Shown piece by piece: positions 36,818 to 41,108 of a stretch of 41,108 nucleotides of DNA. The translations under genes and the position numbers were made by a program. The stretch lies in assembly GCA_964640525.1 (NCBI GenBank), contig CAZXGS010000025.1:1-41108 (forward strand), in the 5' to 3' direction. The number at the start of each line of letters is the position of its first letter. The first letter of the stretch is position 1. The DNA comes from SZAS-103 sp964640525 (GTDB taxonomy: Bacteria > Pseudomonadota > Gammaproteobacteria > Xanthomonadales > Xanthomonadaceae). The notes under the pieces were generated by a model. That model was not told the DNA's origin and made no database searches. It was given only the letters and a program-made list of their open reading frames with translations.

Positions 36818-38704
36818 TCAGTCCGTAGCCACGGGCTCCTGCGCCGGTGCACTGGCGACGCGATTGCGACCGCCTTCCTTGGCCGCGTACAGGCAAGCGT
36901 CGGCGCGCTTGGCCAGCGTGCCCACACCCTTGTCGCCAGGCCGGCTCTGTGCGGCCCCGATACTGATCGTGGTCTTCAAGCCGTGCTGGATGTCGTCGTG
37001 GACCAGCGCCTGGACTGCGACGCGGATCCGCTCACCGACCTCGCAGGCTTCCTTCAACCCCGACCGCGGCAACACCACGAGGAATTCCTCGCCGCCGATC
37101 CGGCCCACCACGTCGTGCTTGCGCACGGCCCCGGCACACGCTGCCGCCACCCGGGTCAGCACCTTGTCGCCGGCGTCGTGACCGAAGCGGTCGTTGATGG
37201 CCTTGAAGTGGTCGATGTCCAGCGCCAGCACGCTCCAGGGCGCCGCCACCTCGTGTGCGGCATCGGCGGTTCGGTGGGCGATGTCGAAGACATGCCGGCG
37301 GTTGGGCAGGTGGGTCAGTTCGTCGGTCAACGCCAGCTCGCGCAAGCGCCTGGCGTTGCGCAGCGTGCGCACGATCGTCCATGCCAGCAGCAGCACCAGC
37401 ACGGTGACCAGAGCGATCACCACTTGCTGCAGGGCTTCGTTGCGGCGCGCCGCATCCAGGGCTTGCTGCTTGAGCGCATTTTGCTTCGCCAGCGCCTGGT
37501 TCTCCGCCTCGGTCCTGGCGGTGTCGAAAGCCACCCGCATCCGGGTGGTGGTCTCGCGCTTGAGCCTGGCCGCCAGCTCCTCACGGTAGCCGACCTGCGC
37601 CGCAAGCGCGGCATAGGCGTGTTGCCAGTCCTTGGCATCCGCGTACGCCAGTGCCTGCTCGCCCTCGAGCTTGTCCAGGTAACGCAAGTTGCCCTGACGG
37701 GTGAAATAGTCGCGTGCGAATGCGAAATCGGCATTCGCATCGGCGAGCCGGCCCAGGTGGCGCAAGCCGATCGCGCGCGACAAACGTGCGTCAGCCACGC
37801 CATCGACATCCTTTGCCGACTGGAAACCGGCAATGGCCTGATCGAACAGCCCCAACGCCTGCGCGCCCTTGCCCAGTTTGACCAGGCTGACGCCAAGGGC
37901 ACGCCGGGTCTCGGCGATCTGGCCCGGATCACCTTGCCGAACCTGGAGATCCAGCGCCTTGCCGAAGGCATCCACGGCGCCGGCATGATCGCCCTTGAGA
38001 TCGAGCGTTGCGGCGATGTTGAACCATGCGGTCGCGATCTCGCCTTGATCGCGCGCGGCCTCGTGCACCGCCAGCAACTGTCGGTAAATGAGCAACGCCT
38101 TGTCGAACTCGCCCACGCGCGTGTCGGCATACAGGTTGGCGATCGCGTTGAGCGCATAATTTGCGCGCTTTGCATCGCCACGTTGCTTCTGCAGGCGCCA
38201 GGCCAGCTGAAGGTCCGCGAGTGCATTGGCGGTATCGCCGAGCACATAGCGCACCTCACCGCGAAACACCGCCGCCTGCGCGATCGCGCCCGGATCGCCT
38301 GCGCGCTTGCCGGCCACGAACGCGTCCTCGTAGTCGCGCGCGGCCGCGGCCAGATCGTGGCGGTCCTCGCGAGCGTAGCCGCGACAGGCGTGCAAATCGC
38401 TCAACGCCTTGGCATCGCCGATGCCCTCCACGACCGGCAGGTCGCGGGTGGCCATCGCCTCGACTTTGCCAATCGCCGTGCTCGCCGTCAGCCAGCAGCG
38501 CAGCCCCAGCGCCTGCGCGCGTTCGCCGCCCTGCAGTCGATCATCGGCAAGCGCCTGCTCGACCAACTTGAGGGCGGCCGGATCATCGTGGTTCTGCAGC
38601 GCCTGGGCACGCGCAACCCACTGCCCGGGTGGCGTGGGCGCGCTGGCCGCCGACGCGAGCGCCGGCACGCTCAGAATCAGCAGTAGCCACAGCAATCGAT
38701 GCAT
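36818..38704 (-). CDS. TPR-domain membrane diguanylate cyclase (GGDEF)
   Basis: A 628-residue signalling protein that should make cyclic di-GMP. A signal peptide (LLWLLLILSVPALASAA) is followed by periplasmic tetratricopeptide-like helices to about residue 380, a coiled coil (RTEAENQALAKQNALKQQAL), one membrane helix near residues 425-445 (VVIALVTVLVLLLAWTIV) and a cytoplasmic GGDEF domain. The active site is GGEEF, and the inhibitory I-site RxxD is present five residues before it (RKHD-VVGRI-GGEEF), so feedback inhibition is expected. The architecture matches TPR-linked diguanylate cyclases found in Xanthomonadales. The signal sensed is unknown. Confidence 0.93.
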   Translation of the reverse strand: MHRLLWLLLILSVPALASAASAPTPPGQWVARAQALQNHDDPAALKLVEQALADDRLQGGERAQALGLRCWLTASTAIGKVEAMATRDLPVVEGIGDAKALSDLHACRGYAREDRHDLAAAARDYEDAFVAGKRAGDPGAIAQAAVFRGEVRYVLGDTANALADLQLAWRLQKQRGDAKRANYALNAIANLYADTRVGEFDKALLIYRQLLAVHEAARDQGEIATAWFNIAATLDLKGDHAGAVDAFGKALDLQVRQGDPGQIAETRRALGVSLVKLGKGAQALGLFDQAIAGFQSAKDVDGVADARLSRAIGLRHLGRLADANADFAFARDYFTRQGNLRYLDKLEGEQALAYADAKDWQHAYAALAAQVGYREELAARLKRETTTRMRVAFDTARTEAENQALAKQNALKQQALDAARRNEALQQVVIALVTVLVLLLAWTIVRTLRNARRLRELALTDELTHLPNRRHVFDIAHRTADAAHEVAAPWSVLALDIDHFKAINDRFGHDAGDKVLTRVAAACAGAVRKHDVVGRIGGEEFLVVLPRSGLKEACEVGERIRVAVQALVHDDIQHGLKTTISIGAAQSRPGDKGVGTLAKRADACLYAAKEGGRNRVASAPAQEPVATD

Positions 38705-38737
38705 CGAAGCGCGGGCGAGTCTCGGGGCCGATCCAGC

Positions 38738-38923
38738 CTACACCCGGAATGCGCAAAAACCGTGCAGGCCGGCGAAGCTGCTCTTGTATTTGGTGGCCAA
38801 TTCGGGAACCAGCTCCAGCAGCTCCCGAAGGGTGCTGTTCACTCCGTCCCGAAGCGCTTGCTCCAACGGATCGATCCAGTCGCCCAGCCCAAGGGCCAAG
38901 CCCACAGTGCTATCGTTGCTCAT
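38738..38923 (-). CDS. Small ORF behind a structured leader, possible N-terminal transposase fragment
   Basis: A 61-codon ORF starting at ATG 38923, with AGGAG eight bases upstream. That Shine-Dalgarno lies in the outer stem arm of the inverted repeat at 38924-38987. The first ~42 residues (STVGLALGLGDWIDPLEQAL, then RDGVNSTLRELLELVPEL) look like a real protein and vaguely recall the N-terminus of IS256-type transposases; the last part (FAGLHGFCAFRV) runs into the region just before the GGDEF gene and may be out-of-context. I do not recognise it with confidence. It could be the 5' remnant of an insertion sequence. Confidence 0.4.
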   Translation of the reverse strand: MSNDSTVGLALGLGDWIDPLEQALRDGVNSTLRELLELVPELATKYKSSFAGLHGFCAFRV

Positions 38924-38987
38924 GGCGTAGTCTCCTCGGCGTTTGCTGACGCCGTTGTTTGGTTGGTTCCAAACTGGAGACTACGCC
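38924..38987 (-). promoter_or_regulatory. 64-bp three-way-junction inverted repeat sequestering a ribosome binding site
   Basis: A perfect 12-bp outer stem, GGCGTAGTCTCC (38924-38935) with GGAGACTACGCC (38976-38987), encloses two perfect 6-bp hairpins, each with a six-base loop: CGGCGT/ACGCCG (38937-38954) and GTTTGG/CCAAAC (38957-38974). Spacers are 1, 2 and 1 bases. In a minus-strand transcript the outer stem contains the GGAG that precedes ATG 38923, so translation would be blocked while folded. It can also form in single-stranded DNA. Confidence 0.85.
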
Positions 38988-39021
38988 GCCTTCAAATTTC
39001 CACCACGCTCGCTACACCACC
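38969..39021. repeat. Second copy of the 53-bp repeat found at window position 1
   Basis: Identical to 1-53 except at two positions. It covers the CCAAAC arm and right outer stem of the structured element plus 34 further bases up to CACC, where homology ends sharply, 17 bases from the toxin gene stop codon. Reading on the minus strand both copies encode GGVA(T/S)VVEI and a stop. Confidence 0.92.
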
Positions 39022-39038
39022 AATTCAATCGGCACGGA

Positions 39039-39359
39039 TCACTCCTCGAACAATTCAGAGTGCGTGCCCGTCCGCACAAAGATGATGGCGTTGCCATCCA
39101 GGCGGTAAATGAGCAGGAAGTCGCCGCCGATGTGACATTCGCGGTGGTCGGCCCAATCACCCTTCAGTGGGTGATCCAGCCATCCAGACCCCAGCGGCGC
39201 ATCGTTGCCAATGAGCAGCAACATCGCCTGCTTCAGCCGCTTCAGGTCGTAGCGGCCCGAACGCGAGAGGCGTTCCCAGTCTTTGAGGAACGTCTTGGTG
39301 TAATCGCTCGCCCTGGGCAGCAGCGCCCGCTTACTGCTGGCGGGCTTTTTCGAGGTCAT
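39039..39359 (-). CDS. YafQ-family mRNA interferase toxin
   Basis: A 106-residue type II toxin of the RelE/ParE superfamily, YafQ branch, which cuts mRNA on the ribosome. The residues important in E. coli YafQ are recognisable in order: DHPLKGDW, RECHIGGDFLLIY and GTHSELFE at the C-terminus, giving three histidines and an aspartate. ATG 39359 overlaps the antitoxin gene by 29 bases, the usual coupled arrangement. The N-terminus has about 15 extra basic residues (SKKPASSKRALLPRASDY), somewhat longer than the E. coli protein. The active site looks intact. Confidence 0.92.
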   Translation of the reverse strand: MTSKKPASSKRALLPRASDYTKTFLKDWERLSRSGRYDLKRLKQAMLLLIGNDAPLGSGWLDHPLKGDWADHRECHIGGDFLLIYRLDGNAIIFVRTGTHSELFEE

Positions 39360-39609
39360 TGATCAGAGCGTCGGCAGAGTCAAAACGGGTAGCGCGTGCC
39401 ACGGTCATTGCGCGGGCTTCTTCCATCGCTGCGCGGGTTTGGGCGTTGGGCACCTTCAACTCCAGCGGGAAGGCCTGGTCGTTCACCACGCGCTTGAGCA
39501 GGATGCGCACAGCATCCGACACGGACAGCCCCATGGCCGCCAGTGCCTCGCTGGCTTGCGTCTTGATTTCGTCGTCCACACGGACGTGCAACATTGTGGA
39601 ATGGGCCAT
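39331..39609 (-). CDS. DinJ/RelB-family antitoxin
   Basis: A 92-residue antitoxin pairing with the YafQ-type toxin. The N-terminus MLHVRVDDEIKTQASEALAA and GLSVSDAVRILLKRV form the ribbon-helix-helix DNA-binding domain of DinJ proteins. The C-terminal part (NAQTRAAMEEARAMTV) should wrap the toxin. I chose ATG 39609 because GGAGG lies nine bases upstream; the frame continues upstream to 39660 but overlaps the promoter. It likely represses its own promoter through the palindrome at 39637-39654. Confidence 0.92.
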   Translation of the reverse strand: MAHSTMLHVRVDDEIKTQASEALAAMGLSVSDAVRILLKRVVNDQAFPLELKVPNAQTRAAMEEARAMTVARATRFDSADALINDLEKARQQ

Positions 39610-39631
39610 GATTAGATCCTCCGTTTTCGCA

Positions 39632-39660
39632 ATTTTGTATCTCGAATGCGATACGGTCAA
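39632..39660 (-). promoter_or_regulatory. Promoter and overlapping operator of the toxin-antitoxin operon
   Basis: On the minus strand TTGACC (39655-39660) and CAAAAT (39632-39637) are 17 bases apart. The spacer is an imperfect palindrome with perfect outer arms GTATC and GATAC (39637-39654). An operator between -35 and -10 is what autoregulated type II systems use, so this is the probable binding site of the antitoxin ribbon-helix-helix domain. Confidence 0.65.
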
Positions 39661-39864
39661 GTGACCGCTGGTGATGCTCTGGCCGCGTTCGATGCCTGAC
39701 TGGCGGCCTTGGCTGACCGTGAACCGGCACGCGTAAGTTGTTGATTTTGCGAGAGCCTCATCTGCGCCTACCCGCAGGCCAAACGGAGAATAGAGACGGC
39801 TCTGGCTCCGGAAACAGCGAAATTGGGGCGTTTCGGCAGGCGGCCACCCGCAGAACAGGCGGCC

Positions 39865-39890
39865 GAAACCCCGCGTGGCGCGGGGATTTC
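39865..39890. terminator. Strong hairpin next to the small RNA terminator
   Basis: CCCCGCG and CGCGGGG (39869-39885) form a perfect seven-pair stem with a three-base loop; GAAA and TTTC extend it across a one-base bulge. It has only a short T-run on the minus strand. It may be a back-up terminator for the candidate small RNA or for transcription toward the antitoxin gene. Confidence 0.4.
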
Positions 39891-39896
39891 AGGCAA

Positions 39897-39990
39897 GAAA
39901 AAGGGCCCGGAGATTATCCGAGCCCTTGTGTATGGTGGTGTAGTTCCCCGTTACAGGAAACCGCCCTGCCTCGTCGGCGAGGACACCGTA
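39897..39990 (-). ncRNA. Candidate small RNA, about 95 nt, with its own promoter and terminator
   Basis: A promoter at 39997-40026 and a rho-independent terminator at 39898-39927 bracket about 95 nt with no ORF. The RNA can form three consecutive hairpins: CCTCG/CGAGG with a CCGA loop, GTTTCC/GGGAAC (one G-U pair) and the terminator stem. The single-stranded stretch ACUACACCACCAUACAC between the last two would be a natural pairing region. I do not recognise a known family. Start is estimated from the -10 box; no transcript evidence is available. Confidence 0.5.
39898..39927 (-). terminator. Rho-independent terminator of the candidate small RNA
   Basis: The minus strand folds AAGGGC-T-CGGA with TCCG-G-GCCCTT (ten pairs, one mismatch, five-base loop), followed by a run of five Ts that begins inside the stem end. 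This is the best terminator in the accessory end of the window. Confidence 0.8.
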
Positions 39991-39996
39991 GGTAGG

Positions 39997-40026
39997 ATTA
40001 TATACGAATACGGAGGTCCGAGGAAA
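39997..40026 (-). promoter_or_regulatory. Sigma70-type promoter of the candidate small RNA
   Basis: The minus strand has a perfect TATAAT (39997-40002) and TTTCCT (40021-40026) with an 18-base spacer. The surrounding DNA is AT-richer than the genome average. The -35 matches consensus at three positions, so strength rests mainly on the -10 box. Confidence 0.55.
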
Positions 40027-40564
40027 GTTCGCAGCCCCCCGCGCACTTCCTACCTTCTTTACTGCGTAATCCAGTAATTTTGATCATCCTCGCTGGTACG
40101 ATTTGATCAGTCCGCTGGCGCTTGCGTCACACCACGCTGCTCATCATGATCAGCCTGTACGGCGACCGACAGGTGGCAGAGCTGTAGATCGCGCCGCACG
40201 GTTCTATTGTTTCTCCTCGCTCGAAACACTCAAACCTTGCGCGTTACATGAGTCCGTCTGAGATCAGGGGAATTCTTAGCCAAACCCAAACCGATAGTTC
40301 TTATGTCTATGGTGCGGTTTCTGAAGCGAGGGATGACCACTCACGATGGCACCGGGCTGCTGAGCCAGGAAAAGCGCCCCCCCCCCTATTAACAAAGCCG
40401 TCGCGATTCATAATCGACCGGAGCAGTCTGTCATCTATGACGCTTCACGCGCCAAGCTTGTTCTGCCACATCGCCATTCGACATTGCCTGCGGAGGCAGG
40501 CATCCATTCAAGCCGAGCAATTTCCAAACCCGCAAAGTGGAAAATAAGGCGCCACCCGGTTAGC
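40027..40564. other. AT-richer gap between the small RNA and the ABC transporter gene
   Basis: I see no convincing gene here. A 99-codon plus-strand ORF (40248-40547) has no family-like text and runs over a repeat. The region contains a run of ten Cs (40377-40386) and a REP-like palindrome TGCCTGC/GCAGGCA (40485-40502), which produces the common junk peptide PAEAGIHS. Base composition differs from the flanking core genes, consistent with acquired or decaying DNA. Confidence 0.5.
40377..40386. repeat. Homopolymer run of ten Cs upstream of the ABC transporter gene
   Basis: Ten consecutive Cs lie 179 bases before the presumed ATG of the secretion ABC gene. Runs of this length slip during replication and can vary in length between cells. 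Confidence 0.85.
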
Positions 40565-41101
40565 ATGTCCGGACATAACAGAGACCCTTGGAGGGCTTCA
40601 GCCTTGGCTAATGCTGCTTCTGATAAGAATAAATGCAAGAATGGTAGTCCTCCCAGACAGTCAGGATTGCGTGCAGACATTCTGACGATCTCGCTGGCGA
40701 TGCATATTCTGGGGCTGGCCCTGCCGCTGGCCCTGCTGCAGATTTATGACCGCATCCTGCCGGCACAGGCCTATGGCACCGCGAGCTTCCTGGTCGCTGG
40801 CGTCGGCGTCGCGATCATGCTCGAAGCCGTGCTGCGCTACGGACGGCAAGCGCTGTTCGCCAACCTCGGCGCGCGTTACGAAGCACAGGCCACGCTCGCT
40901 GCACTGGAGCGTCTGCAGCATGCCGACATCCGCGCCGTGGAGAAACTGGGTTCAGCTGCCATCAGCGACGCCCTGCGGGCAATCTCCCTGGTTCGTGATT
41001 TCTGGTCCGGGCAGGCTGGGGCAGCACTGTACGAACTGCCCTTCATGGCGCTGTCGACAACCTCTCGCGCAACCAAGACATCGCGGTCGGACTGCAAGTG
41101 A
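40565..41101 (+). pseudogene. Type I secretion ABC transporter, N-terminal fragment with broken frame
   Basis: The frame from ATG 40565 encodes 178 residues. Residues about 60-165 resemble the start of the transmembrane domain of type I secretion ABC exporters: HILGLALPLALLQIYDRILP, then a second helix LVAGVGVAIMLEAVLRYG, then RYEAQATLAALERLQHADI. The homologous text ends at LYELPF; the next residues (STTSRATKTSRSDCK) are unlike the family and a stop follows at 41099. Just there another frame reads sensibly (VDNLSRNQDIAVGLQVIL). Either a frameshift, a recombination junction or an assembly end has broken the gene. The window ends seven bases later, so the ATPase domain cannot be checked. Start codon support is weak. 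Confidence 0.6.
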
Positions 41102-41108
41102 TCTTGAA

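Noticed and set aside
38924..39021. Integron attC site after a toxin-antitoxin cassette
   Set aside because: The location behind gene ends and the palindromic form fit, but the RYYYAAC and GTTRRRY core boxes are absent and no integrase is seen.
40248..40547. 99-codon ORF before the exporter gene
   Set aside because: No family-like sequence, and it runs across a C10 tract and a REP-like palindrome.

Overview
The window is a GC-rich, gene-dense chromosomal segment of a gammaproteobacterium, most likely a member of the Xanthomonadales (Lysobacterales). The evidence is the gene order rpsF-rpsR-rplI-dnaB-alr, a bacterial kynurenine pathway cluster with its aminomuconate branch, a large NAD-type glutamate dehydrogenase, a short NAD kinase, and many REP-type palindromes. 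I read everything from the sequence alone; no database search was run.

Layout. 1-1.9 kb: an exported DUF6438-type protein whose last codons lie in a 53-bp repeat, then a transposase remnant. 1.9-8.3 kb (minus strand): housekeeping genes rpsF, rpsR, rplI, dnaB and alr, followed by a wax ester synthase/DGAT homologue; an A-type Fe-S carrier lies upstream. 8.6-11.4 kb: asnS, a small membrane protein, an array of 87-bp repeats and a small acidic protein. 11.4-21.3 kb (plus strand): a PaiB-like flavoprotein, an SDR with a degenerate active site, aminomuconate semialdehyde dehydrogenase, beta-carbonic anhydrase, a RidA-type deaminase, 3-hydroxyanthranilate dioxygenase, ACMS decarboxylase, kynureninase and kynurenine 3-monooxygenase. 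21.4-29.5 kb: sbcB, a DUF2461 protein, an MFS permease, a periplasmic histidine phosphatase, a 5'-nucleotidase, a TPR-sulfotransferase and nadK. 29.9-38.7 kb (minus strand): NAD-glutamate dehydrogenase, acyl-CoA dehydrogenase and a TPR-GGDEF sensor. 38.7-41.1 kb: an accessory end with a structured repeat, a DinJ/YafQ toxin-antitoxin pair, a candidate small RNA, and a broken type I secretion ABC gene.

How genes work together. kmo, kynU and 3-hydroxyanthranilate dioxygenase convert kynurenine to aminocarboxymuconate semialdehyde, which can cyclise to quinolinate for NAD synthesis. The decarboxylase, dehydrogenase and RidA-type deaminase divert it to catabolism. The carbonic anhydrase could handle the CO2 released, and nadK lies 8 kb downstream. 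No tryptophan dioxygenase or kynurenine formamidase is in the window.

Most interesting signals: (1) a stand-alone GIY-YIG nuclease gene enclosed by the two arms of a REP-doublet element that also occurs three times nearby without the gene; (2) a 64-bp three-way-junction inverted repeat whose outer stem buries the ribosome binding site of a small ORF, with part of a second copy at the first base of the window; (3) a candidate ~95-nt small RNA with its own promoter and terminator.
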